DNA of 60,000 nucleotides, taken from the NCBI GenBank assembly GCA_914767715.1, contig OU612072.1, positions 9,550,001 through 9,610,000 of the forward strand, in the 5' to 3' direction. The stretch's first letter is position 1. Every line of letters starts with the position of its first letter. The position numbers were made by a program, and so were the translations under genes. This document shows positions 1 through 10,482 of the stretch, piece after piece. Below the pieces are notes generated by a model, which was given only the letters and a program-made list of their open reading frames with translations, was not told the DNA's origin and searched no databases. Source of the stretch: Membranipora membranacea (Eukaryota > Bryozoa > Gymnolaemata > Cheilostomatida > Membraniporidae).

Positions 1-2764
1 TTTTTTCAAATGACGGTATTGATCTTATTTCAAAGCTTTACAATTAACTGAGATGACAGTGGCAAACTCTGATGCAGACTGAAGCCTCATTTTAAGCAAT
101 GATGTATTTTTGGAGGAATCTTTCTCCTATAATATACTCCTTCTCCCCTCACCAATCGGTGGGAAGATAAATCATATGAAAAATCACTTTTGAGCAGTAG
201 CAGACTCCCCTTTTTTGTTTGTTTGTGATTACTTTGATTTGTCGATCAAGATATAATTGAAGTGATTCTGATTATGATTCAGATTGAGTACTAGGCTATG
301 TGAAAAAGGGTGTGACTGATGCCTTATGCAATTAATAATATTGTGGCCAAACATGACGACTCACATAGACAGTAAAACACTCATTTGATAAAAATAGAAG
401 AAAAAACGTTATCATAACTGTATTTCAGAGCTGTTGAAGTAAAAGTTGCCTTGCATATTGATTGTACAAACAGGTATCCTTAAACTTTGACCTTCACCTG
501 TCAATGACAAAATTTTAAATACAGAAGGCCGATTACCTCCACCTTAGATTATAAACCTGCAAACCTCTGCAGCAAGAATAAATGTTCTGCTGATTATTAT
601 TATCTTACAAATTGAATAGACTCACTGCCAGACAAACACAAACACGATTTAGCATAGTGCATGGTAATAGCTAGAATTCTATTAAAAATAAATGTTCCAC
701 ACCGCTTTCTGCATTATAAGTCTTACAATTAACAATGACATGTTGGAGTTGCATCCCCATAACAGCAGTAGGAATTTATTTATTTATTTATTGCCTAACT
801 GTTGATGGGCACAATACTGAACAGTTATAGAGATAATAGATGAAAATTTTTTTGTATTTGAGTTCTCTCTAGCCAAGCTCTCTATTCATTTGTAGAACTG
901 GATGTGAAACATTATTTCATACCCAGCAGCATAACACAGAGTTTAGAGAAAGAAAATAATATGAGGTATACTCCTATATTAGGACTGCTTCTAACTAGAT
1001 TTGCAAGTTTTGACAACCCAGAAACATAATTCGCTCTGCCAAACAGAATTCTTTTTCAAGATGCTGTCGCAAGTTTCAAAAGTAAAATAAAGAATGATAA
1101 TACTGTTAGTCGCTTACGAACTTGTGAACTTATATGACCAAAATCGAGTATGCATGCGTAACTAACTTCAGTCAAATGTAAATAATGAGTTTTCCCTCTC
1201 TACCGCACTCTCACACAGCACTATGTACCCCTACTAGAAGCACAAAGCCTAAGCGCAAAGTCAATGTTTCAGACAAGCTACAACACAGCACTGAGATCAA
1301 TTTAATATTGCCCATTAAAAAGTTCTTGGGGACATTTTCCATGAAACAATTTTGTTCTTCAGTCCAAGCCAAATTGATGGCCATTGCATGGTGATACAGA
1401 GATGCTTTATGAAGGCTTTAGATACTCAGCATTAGCAGAGTTGCCTCTAGAACAAACTCTGTAACGCATCAAAAACTAAGTGTATGCAGTGTTGAAACAT
1501 GGGTCTAACTTGGAGTTATGCTTTCACAGTTCTATTATGCAAGTGTCAAAGATAGGATTGTAATTGCAAGGACTTGCAAAGTCAACAAACTATTTTCAAT
1601 TATATTATGTATGTACAGGTAATATAAATTGTAAGAATGAGCGCACAACTAAAATTGATAGCTATAGATAATCGAGCAAATCATGAACAAGATGAGAAAG
1701 GAAGGTGGTATTGTGCAGCACATGTGTGCTATACTGAATACTAGGATGGATGGGAGTCAGATACTATCATGGTCCATAAATCTCCTATAGCCTATGACTA
1801 CCTGTAATCACAATTATAATAATGTATGTATATTATTAATAACATTCAGACGACAAGACGCTGATGACAAGATCACAAGCACACATATATCACAACCTAG
1901 TCTGAGCCCCCCAGACTTTTGCCCCTCGCCGGTTGGCCCCCCGGTGAGGGAAACCCTGACAGCTACGAATGGCTAACTGTGCCTCGGCAGCAACTGCTGC
2001 TTGGCCTTCGTTACATCCGTTGGCCAGACACATCACCACATCACCTGTCTCTGGCTTGAAAAAATACGTTAAAAAGAGCATGCGCTGCCCAACCAATTCA
2101 AGCTCTACAAAATATCGACTGCCAAACAAAAAATCTTCGAGCAAATTAAACTAAAATAATAAACCAGCTAAATGTAGACATTGGCCTTGTCCAATTAACC
2201 CATTGCCATAGCCGACCGGCATTGACCCGCGACTGTCCTGCATGACTGGAACTTCCGGCCCAACCATCATGGAATTCTCACAGGTGTTTGCCTCACCTTC
2301 CCATATGTCCCAGTGTTAATTTCATAGCAATACACCAAGGACAAGTAATATAAGTTTTCGCATGTCCAAGGACTACCCTTTTAGTCCCGTGGCAGCCTAT
2401 GTAAAACTTGGCTAGAAATGTAACTTCCTTTACGATGTTTCTGGTAGAGTTTCATGCTGATCGCAATGGTGATAATGTAGCTTACACTAAGTTACGCAAT
2501 AGGCGGCTAAGTTTTAATGGGACTGCTGTTATAATAGCTGAGATGCAGCTAACAACTGTTTCAATACCCCCTCATATCACCTGTATATAACCATCAAATC
2601 TGTCTGCTGACTTTTTCAGTATTCTGAATTTTGTATGGTGGTTTTGTGACGCCATCGATGACAAAAAATTTTTTTTCCAGCAATCACACTTTTTTGATGC
2701 TATTTGAGGGAGTTAATTTTTGCTTTAAACGCATATATCCTTATAAAAACATTATATCTGGCAC
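1..2764. other. No gene recognised
   Basis: AT-rich sequence with a short TTTA-type repeat near 775-792. The open frames are short and overlap on opposite strands. None has a transmembrane/KR/Cys architecture like the rest of the window, and none matches a family I know. The more GC-rich block 1890-2144 is the only part that differs in composition, and I could not identify it. Confidence 0.5.
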
Positions 2765-2935
2765 CGCCAGCTGTTCCTGATTTGGTACATAGGCACACTG
2801 TTCATCCTAACCAGCTTAAGTCTGGAATATCAGAGGTCCACTGTGTGTTTGTATATGCACACGCAATATACAGAGTATGCAGGTTTCTGAAAGGGTATGG
2901 GTTAAAGACTTTGAGGCTTCTATTTTGCATCACAT
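2765..2935 (+). repeat. Degenerate SINE (family B), body only
   Basis: The segment aligns by eye with the 3' body of the element at 26.93-27.24 kb. Shared blocks include TTGGTAC, GGCACAC, TTCATCCTA and the stretch GAGGTCCACTGTGTGTTTG, followed by CACGCA. The tRNA-like head is not visible here, so this is an old or 5'-truncated copy. Confidence 0.55.
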
Positions 2936-3002
2936 CGTATTCTCCATAGTTATTCTATTCTATCATGTGAGCGATTTTCAGCTTTTTGTACACTAATATT
3001 GA

Positions 3003-3130
3003 GCGGCCGCGGTGCAATGGGTTTGTAGGCAGGGGCCAACCAAACCGCAGTAGTCAATTCGCACCCAAGACCTTCAACATTTGCATGCTAAAGGACTGGC
3101 CCTCTAACCAACTAGGCCACCTTCTACTCC
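3003..3130 (-). repeat. tRNA-derived SINE (family A), minus strand
   Basis: Read on the minus strand it begins GGAGTAGAAGGTGGCCTAG, then TTGGTTAGAGGGCC (A-box-like), and continues to a degraded B-box region. The same head and following body are found at 20.37-20.63 kb, which makes this a dispersed family rather than a tRNA gene. Confidence 0.65.
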
Positions 3131-3201
3131 AAGGAGTGACCTTGTGAATATAATAGTCATCAAATTACCCCAATTGAACTCATCTTGACCTGTGAGTTTG
3201 C

Positions 3202-3426
3202 CCTGTTTATGACAAAACAGAGGGTGGGCTGCCCCTAAAGAGGGATGCAAGTTGCCCGGAGTCCTCATACTGAGAGTGTGATACATCCTAGCAAGCTAGA
3301 GTGCATCCTAGATGTGAGGCCATGGTGGACCTCCTAATCATAGGTGTGCAGCAAGCTGCCAGAAACTGAAACAGGCACTAATCAGCCATTGGCAGTGACA
3401 CTTTGATCTTAGCCAATAGGCAGAGA
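3202..3426 (-). mobile_element. SINE-like retroelement with U2 snRNA-like head
   Basis: On the minus strand the element starts TCTCTGCCTATTGGC and continues TAAGATCAAAGTGT. This closely follows the 5' end of U2 snRNA (CTTCTCGGCCTTTTGGC then TAAGATCAAGTGT). It is flanked by 14-bp direct repeats ACCTGTGAGTTTGC at 3188-3201 and 3427-3440, as expected of a retrotransposed insertion. The 3' body (CCCTCTTTAGGGGCAGCCCA) recurs in a second copy at 33.0-33.2 kb. The U2 origin of the head is inferred from my knowledge of the U2 sequence. Confidence 0.7.
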
Positions 3427-3440
3427 ACCTGTGAGTTTGC

Positions 3441-6400
3441 TTTGTGGTTGGATATAATAATGAGGGATTACTAAGTGCATTGTGGGTTGTTATACTATTG
3501 GTTAACTGTTTAGGGAATAGGATTTTTACATTTATCATTTGTCACGTTTTCAAGGATCTTAAAGGAAAATGATAGAGAAGTATAGGAGATATAAGCAACA
3601 GCTCATTATTGTTGCTCAGTGGTGATGATGCAGCCAGGCCAGTAAAGTAAAGCTGTTATCAATGTGGTTTCTAATTATTCATAAAACACCATCTTGCCAT
3701 CTCTCAGACAGAGTCAACTATACATGATGTCATCATAGAGTAAGGAGTATCCTTACTCTGTGACGTCATATTAACTAGTTCATGAAATCATTTACATTTA
3801 TAAAATATATCAGATGATACCAGAACAACAATAACAACGAAGTCTAGATCAAGTTTGATCCAATTTGCCTTAATTTGGAGTTTTAACCAGTAAAATGTGG
3901 GAAATTGCATCAAGCTTGATATAGAACCGACTTTCCTATGACATTAATCTAGTCATTAATTGCTTAGTTTAGCCCTCACAACAAAAATAGGATATGAATT
4001 TTGTTGCAATGTGAAAAATGTCTCATATCCTGATTTGAAACATAGTTAAAAATTCCTAAACATCACGGATATATCTTTTAGCATCTAAGGCTTTTCCAGT
4101 TATTTATGGGCCGATTTTCATTTAGAAAACTCATCAGACACCCTCTGATGTCTGAAAAAGGTAATCAGGTTAGATCTGAAATTAAAATCGCTCAAAGATT
4201 GAGGATGTTGTGTTAGTGTCAAATTAAGTGGTGCAAAACCACAAAATGATGATTAAGATTGAAATGATAACGTTTAGTTTGATAGATTGATATAATCAGG
4301 AAGTTTCAGTTACCTTTAGTCTTATCGATCAACAAAAAAGATAAATGTGCAATAATCCTCATCATTATGCAGTCTTACGACTTCCACAATTTTTTTTTTT
4401 ATGACACATTAAATGTCAGAACAGATTAATTTGTTATGGTGATATGCTGGGAAGTGCCAAGATCTGCAGCGAGCTTTCAATCTTTCTCTTACTATTTTTT
4501 GCCTCAAAATTTTTGATTTATTAATTGGGAAGAACCTTTACCGTACTTTGAATATAATTGTTCCTGTAAATTGATGGAGGGCGGACAGATGGCAGTGTTT
4601 CGTTAAGATGATTAATTACGAAATCTGCTCTCCCCAATTTAGTTCAGCTGTTTAATGATTACTATGTATTTACACTATGGTCCTGTTATTGTGTGTGCTA
4701 GGTGGGCCAAAGGGGAGACAGATTTTATGATAACATCAACAGAGGGCTCCAACTAGGAGCTAAACAGTTGGAGAGCTAAAAGAGTCATGTAATGCATCAT
4801 CTCTATTGTCAAATAAAGGCAATAAGTATTCAATTTATTCACAGGTACACAGGCCCTTGAATCAAACTGGGAATAAAGATAGGAAGGAAAGACAATCCTG
4901 AGGTGGTAATTAGGAGTATACCCCTCACAATCCAGAATCATCCCTACCGATCAGTCACCCAGTTGCAGGCACAGTGTCGTGACCGATGGGTGGCATACTG
5001 AGCTGTATAGGAATTTCTCCTTGTATATTCATATTTGACACCGCTGTGAGGTGTTCTATTCCTCCAGCCCGGAAAACTGGACTGTCTCTGTTGTGTCGTT
5101 TGAAACTCAGGAGAAACGGTGCTGGGATGATTGCTTCACAACTGGCTTGTCACTGCCAATGCCTACCAAACTCAACCCAATATGCCCACTGAGAAAAATG
5201 TAACACTTATCATGATATTGGACAAACAAGCGTTAGGTATTGTGCAAGCGAGAAACAGCTGCCTAATTTATTCTTTGAGTGATTGATTTAGGAACTGGTT
5301 CCATGAAACCCTGCTTTTCAAATCTCTTCCGCTTTTCCACTATCAGCAATCAATATTTTGTTCTCTCGTTTATCAACAATCTGATATCTTTCCACCACAA
5401 ATTACGATCTAGATTTGCAGCGTCGAACTGTGTTTGAACTCTGTACATGAAAGAAGAATTTTTTGGTAATTCCTTTCATGGTCATCTAGCTAATTTGATT
5501 TTTGCGCGTAGCGCGAAAAATCTTTTGGGGCGTTTTCGGGTCATTTGAGGCACCCTGGAGTTTTGTACTCATTTTTAAGCATTTTGCACATTTTTGTACT
5601 CATTTTGGAAAAATTTGGTTGGCAAGTCTGGGTACACACAATACTAGATAGCCCTTACATCAAACGAATGTTTCCTATGACCAACAGTCATTCTAAGCTG
5701 ACCAAAGGAAGGTGTCAGATTAATGTAGTTTGTCATTCACATGCTGAAAACTAAATAAAAACAGCCCAAAAACAGCCCTATTTTCTCCCTTCCCCTCCCC
5801 CCCCCCCCCCCCGACAAAATCTTTTTGTGAACCATGAAAATAATCATATTACCAATAACCTCAATCAAGATATTTACTTGAGAACATTTGCTCCAATTTA
5901 AGAGGTAAATGATGGGTAAATGATGGGGCCTTTATTTTAGATTGAGCTTAGCATTATAACATGAAAACTCAGGTCCATACTCTAGTACTCAACTACATCA
6001 GTGAAACTCCACCCATAATCTCAGCTATCACATAGTTAACCTACCAGCTGTTTAGTCGCTGACAAAACAGTAAGTGGTAAGATCACCACAGTTGCATTTA
6101 CATCACCTTCCCTTGGTAGTCAAACTCTATGATAAGGCCAATGTCACTTAGTTGATCCTACAGTGTTCTTTATAGTTTTACCAAATCTTGCAATAAGATC
6201 CTACGCTATCCTCCCGAGTAAGATCCATACTGACTCGATACTTAAAAATTTGAATTAGTTTTCAAAGAAACTGATCTGTGCATTGACAAAGACTGACATA
6301 ACTGTGGTGCACAAATGGACAAGATTTGATGCCACAAAACAGAAAGCTTCTCCAAGTCAACACATATCTATACTACTCTTTAGGAGGCCGTCGAATTCAT

Positions 6401-6843
6401 TTGGATTTTTTATCACCATGAAGACTGAAATAACTAGATAACAAATTTATTTACATGGATCTACCTTAAGACATGTAAATACTAGTTTTTGATGTAAAGA
6501 GAACAGTTTTGTAAAAATTGCTTTAAAAAATCCTCAAAACTCAAAATCACTCATTAGTAATCATCACATGACTTTGATTTTTACATCATTGTGATGCCTG
6601 AAATGTCTAGATCTAAAATATTGTTATTTGAAGTTTCAGTGAAATTTGGAAATACATAATTTTCATGAAAAACAAACAGGCTACCTGTGTGAATTTTGAA
6701 TTTCCTATTGAAATTCTATTGAAATCCACTAATCATAAAGCTCATAATTGAAGCGTAACACTCGTTTTCATGCGGCCGCTTGCCTATTCAACTGAAGACC
6801 GGAATTTGATAGGAGTGTCATATCTTAGTATTTATACTCTTTG
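3441..6843. other. No gene recognised
   Basis: Non-coding as far as I can see. It includes a C homopolymer near 5795-5812 and a GCGCGTAGCGCG palindrome near 5504-5517 inside a T/A-flanked hairpin. Sequence related to the downstream array starts only just before 6.8 kb. Confidence 0.5.
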
Positions 6844-6860
6844 CCACAAGTATTTAAAAG
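6844..6860 (+). promoter_or_regulatory. Core promoter (TATA-type) of collagen-like gene 1
   Basis: CCACAAGTATTTAAAAG lies 97 nt upstream of the ATG at 6941. The same CCACAA(G/A)TAT(T/A)TAA box precedes all five collagen-like + strand loci (10383, 14512, 17545, 23867) at 83-101 nt from the ATG. This places a TATA-like element about 30 nt upstream of a plausible start site. The role is inferred from conservation and spacing. Confidence 0.65.
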
Positions 6861-6940
6861 CATGCCTTCGCACATAAACATCAGACTGAGCGTGGTTGTT
6901 GGTCTTAGTCAAAATAAAAACAAACTATACGCTTCTAGCA

Positions 6941-8423
6941 ATGGATGTGAAACAGAATTCTATCCTCGTAGAGAACCAAAGGCAGAGCTTACAACGTTAT
7001 AAAGTGTTCACTCTCATAGTGACGGTGCTATTTCTGAGTAGTTTAGCGTTTATCACTTGGACTGTGCTCACAGGGAGGCTTTCCTTTCAACCAGGAGGTT
7101 TTCATGAAGCAGATTTACAAGGAATTAAGGTGGGTTTGAATTTGAATTAGGCATTAGAAAAACTTCTTTCCGGGGTGCACAGTTGTTTTGAATATTTCTT
7201 AGTAATAATCAAAAACTTGTAAAGCTTCATAGATGAAGGCTGGTAATGGAATGCTGCCAATGGTTTATTTGACAAGTTTTAACCATTAGGAACCTAGAGG
7301 TGGGGAAATAAAAATTTGATAAACTTGAATTTCGGATGTTGTGTCTAGGTGGTGAAATTTTTACTAATTGTACCCTAAAGCCAAAATATCTACCATTATG
7401 TCTATACAAGGGTTGTTTACATTGAACCCTTCTGACAGGCTTTCGAGCTAAATTTATTTCACCTAATTGAGAAAATGGGGCAGTGATAGTGATCGTGAAC
7501 TTTGTTGACAGCTTTGATTTGATGTTTGTTTGTCCTAGGTAAAGCTAATATATCTATGGCGACCACGGTTGAATTCCATATCTGGAATAGCAGCATTAGC
7601 TTTCTTTTGACAAACAAAGGGCTTGCACAGATGGCCAATCTCTTGTAGCATTCTATGTAAGCCCAAATCAACGACATTGAAGGCATTTTTTACAGTTTGC
7701 GATTTTGTAAACCAGAATAATAATGCTAGTAGGGACAGCCAATCAGATCAATGACAGATCGTCCCTGTGTTGAGTGTGCTAACTGTATAAGGTTATGTTG
7801 CTGTTTCCATTTCATGAGATGATTTAATTCAGTGAATATACCAGATTGAGCTAAGAAGTATTAAATCTTCTTTGCAGGTAAATGGACCCTCTGATCCTAT
7901 AGTGAGCAGTGAGAGAGTAAAGAGACAAGCTTGGGGAAACTGGCAACAACAAGCTCAAAAAACAACTCCACCTACAGCTAGATGTCCACCGCCAGCAACA
8001 TGTCCACCGCCAGCAACGTGCCCACCGCCCGTTATTGTCACACCATCCATTCCAGGTGTCGCAGGACAACCTGGAACGTGCATGTGTGACCGTGAACTGA
8101 TATGTGAAAATGATAGTCGTACTAGGTGCGTATTACCTGGACAACCTGGACAACCAGGGCAACCTGGGCAACCTGGGCAACCTGGACAACCTGGACAACC
8201 TGGGCAACCTGGACAACCCAGCCAACCTGGACAACCTGGACAACCTGGGCAACCTGGACAACCCAGCCAACCTAGACAGCCCGGACAGCCTAGACAACCC
8301 GGACAGCCTTGGGCTCCTGGACAGCCTAGACCTGATAGAGATATTTGTGTTACTCAAACCTTACAAAGAAGATGTTGTGAAAATACACAGCTAAGCTGTT
8401 CCTGTAGCTGCTTACCTTTATAG
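6941..8423 (+). CDS. Collagen-like, furin-processed type II membrane protein, gene 1 (type 1)
   Basis: Two exons, 6941-7129 and 7878-8423, joined in phase 0 (donor AAG|GTGGGT, acceptor TTTGCAG); 244 aa. The ATG at 6941 gives the 63-codon exon 1 shared by all collagen-like paralogues. Residues 1-25 are polar/basic (SLQRYKV motif), 26-48 hydrophobic ending SSLAFITW, so a type II anchor or long signal is likely. After the splice comes [16 protein letters not shown], a furin-type R-x-K-R site. Then come CPPPAT hexads, a central C-x-C-x5-C-x7-C knot, about 20 GQP-type triplets and a C-terminal C-x8-CC-x6-C-x-C-x-C module. Several triplet glycines are replaced by Ser, Arg or Trp in the second half of the run. 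Near-identical paralogue at 14.6 kb. An extracellular structural or secreted role is inferred only. Confidence 0.85.
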
Positions 8424-9055
8424 TTTGTCAGCGTAGAGCTTGTGAACTTGTTCTGTCTATAGTTTGACTTGCTTGCATGTCTTGATTTGATTTATAGTTT
8501 TGAAGTATTTATAATTTTATCTTTTGCGATTGCGGCGCTGAATCTGGTCAGCTAGAACAAAATATGAAACTTTCAATTGGCAATACTTAGACTGAGTTAC
8601 TTGAGTGCATAACTACAGCAGATACTTTCTTGACAAGAAATATGCAGCATGTTGATTTTAGAGTCTTTGCTGTTGATTTTGCTGCCAATTAGGTTGTGGT
8701 GTTTTGGTTTATCACTGAGACTTAGCAACTATCTATTAGAGATTTTGTCATGTCCGTATATTTTATCTTTGTTTTGCCCACCTCATGACTTCTATATGTT
8801 ATAAATATAGTAACAGGGCTTCCCACAACTTTTAACAGATTAACCAGTTAGACATTACTTTACCATTTATTTCACAATAGAGATGGGTTGTGGGTATTCC
8901 GTGCACTCACTCACAGATTCACCGCTTTATTGATGAACAGAGCTTCAAATTCGGAGGACTTTATTTTAATCATATGTAAAATGATGGATGTTGTTGCAGA
9001 TAGATCATCAAAAAGAGTAATCCAAATGGGCTATGACACATCTTAGCTATTCATC

Positions 9056-9170
9056 TAGTTTAAGTGCTCAAATGGTGCAAGATGCTGGTAGAGGCATTTC
9101 ATTATCAACCACTTTGGTTGATAATGAAATTCCTCTACCAGCATCTTGCACCATTTGAGCACTTAAACAA
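9056..9170. mobile_element. Foldback MITE, near-perfect 54-bp arms, 9-bp TSD
   Basis: The insert is 115 bp. Its core 9058-9168 is a hairpin with 54-nt arms (one mismatch) and a 3-nt loop. It is flanked by CTATTCATC at 9047-9055 and 9171-9179. The sister unit carries the uninterrupted site (GCATTCATCAT near 16626-16636). The insertion therefore came after the unit duplication. A 9-bp duplication is typical of Mutator-like elements, but I see no recognisable superfamily terminus. Confidence 0.85.
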
Positions 9171-9278
9171 CTATTCATCATAAAATAAATATGCAAAAAG
9201 TCACAAAATTAGCGGTGTTGTAACTGTGAGGTGGATTGTGGTTGGGATTAGGAATTCAGGAAGTTTTGAGTTTCAGCA

Positions 9279-9440
9279 ATGAGGGGAATCCTGTATCCAA
9301 TAGGGAAGAAGAAAAAAAAGGCAGAGCTTGGGTGTTATATACATTATATATTACTATAGACTGGATCAGTTCTATTTCTGAGCAGTTTGACCTATATTCC
9401 TTCATCACTTTGGATCACTGAGAGAGTTTATCTTAAACCG
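9279..9440 (+). pseudogene. Relic of exon 1 (membrane-anchor exon), unit 1
   Basis: After TTTCAGCA the ATG at 9279 opens a frame that hits TAG within 27 codons. The nucleotide sequence still resembles exon 1 of the family: a purine-rich lysine stretch, GGCAGAGCTTG, a TTATA tract, TTTCTGAGCAGTTTG and CACTTTGGATCACTG, matching the region that encodes the hydrophobic segment. The corresponding relic in unit 2 is at 16741. No matching exon 2 was found before the next gene. This suggests an ancestral three-gene unit whose middle gene died before or around the unit duplication. Confidence 0.55.
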
Positions 9441-10168
9441 TCTGATGATAATTTGGACAAATTAACCACAAGATTCTCAACATATGTTAATGAGATAATA
9501 AAATCTACAGTAAAATGCATTATGAGAGGAATTTTAGGGTTCACATATCCTGAAAGAGATCACAAGAGCTAACATTGCAAAAGGAAGTTTGATTGATGTT
9601 GATGCAAAAATGCAGGAAGCTGATTTTGCCCATTAGAGATCGTGCAATACCTCATTATTCTGATATTAAAGACCATTTTGTTGTGACTGGTTTACCAACA
9701 ATCTGGCATCTCTCGCCCACATATTATTATCTGGTTTTGCAGTATCTTACTCTGTACATGAAGAAAGATTTCCTTATTCATTGAAGGATATCAAGTCAAT
9801 GATACTATTAATCATTAATCTGAACCAAAATAAAAACTCCATCAGAGATAAGGTAATGGGACCACAAAGCTACCTAATGGTGTCTAATAATAGATGGATT
9901 ATCAAAAAGGAGATTGAGCCTGTTTTAGCAACACACCTCCGCTAATGGGCGTTTAAGATAAATGTGCATAAAACCTGGTTCACAATTACAACACAACCGA
10001 AAAATATTTTGGTCTTGCATCAAATAACAGGAGTTCTGCAATACAGTATCACAAGTTCTTAGCAGTTTTATGAGTCACAAGACTATTCTTAGTCTTGCAA
10101 GACCTATTTATGAAGTGACACATCAAAATCACATTAGTTAGGGGACTCATGCAAGATTATTGCAAGGT

Positions 10169-10300
10169 ACAGCCGGCCCTTTGTGGCTTTTGGGATGATG
10201 ATCACGCCGTAGGCGGTTGTGAAGGGTTGGTTAAGATCATTGACCCCCATTAACAACCGCCTACATCCACGATCGCCATCCTGAATGCTGGCTGGCTGTG
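10169..10300. mobile_element. Foldback MITE, CACAGCC family (degenerate)
   Basis: Imperfect inverted repeat running from ACAGCCGGCCC to GCTGGCTGTG, with the internal palindrome GTAGGCGG...CCGCCTAC. Same family as the complete 110-bp copies at 21352 and 50204. It ends about 80 bp upstream of the TATA-like box of the next gene. The copy at 17336 occupies the same place, so it was present before the 7-kb units duplicated. Confidence 0.7.
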
Positions 10301-10382
10301 GGTCTTGCAAGTGTCTTGAGGCTCTTGAGAAGGTCTATGAATTGAAACCAGGCTTAAACATTCACAAAATTTATTATTCTGG

Positions 10383-10396
10383 CCACAAATATATAA
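10383..10396 (+). promoter_or_regulatory. Core promoter (TATA-type) of collagen-like gene 2
   Basis: CCACAAATATATAA, 100 nt upstream of the ATG at 10483. Same box and spacing as at the paralogous loci. Confidence 0.65.
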
Positions 10397-10482
10397 TGTG
10401 TCCACACGTAAATACCACATATGTCTAAAGACTGTCATTCACAAGATTGGAGTTAATAACGAAGAAAGTATTGATATCAGCA

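Noticed and set aside
1890-2144. 84-codon minus-strand open frame in a more GC-rich patch
   Set aside because: No recognisable motif, no splice partner, and an overlapping plus-strand frame of similar length; composition alone is not enough.
8104-8394. Long alternative frames ([11 protein letters not shown]-like and [10 protein letters not shown]-like) over the collagen run
   Set aside because: Automatic shadows of a 9-bp DNA repeat in the other frames; the same happens at 15.7-15.9 and 25.2 kb.
6941-8423. Direct assignment as cnidarian minicollagen or nematode cuticle collagen
   Set aside because: Anchor plus furin site resembles nematode cuticle collagens and Cys-Pro plus short triplets resembles minicollagens, but the terminal C-x8-CC-x6-C-x-C-x-C module fits neither; left as collagen-like.
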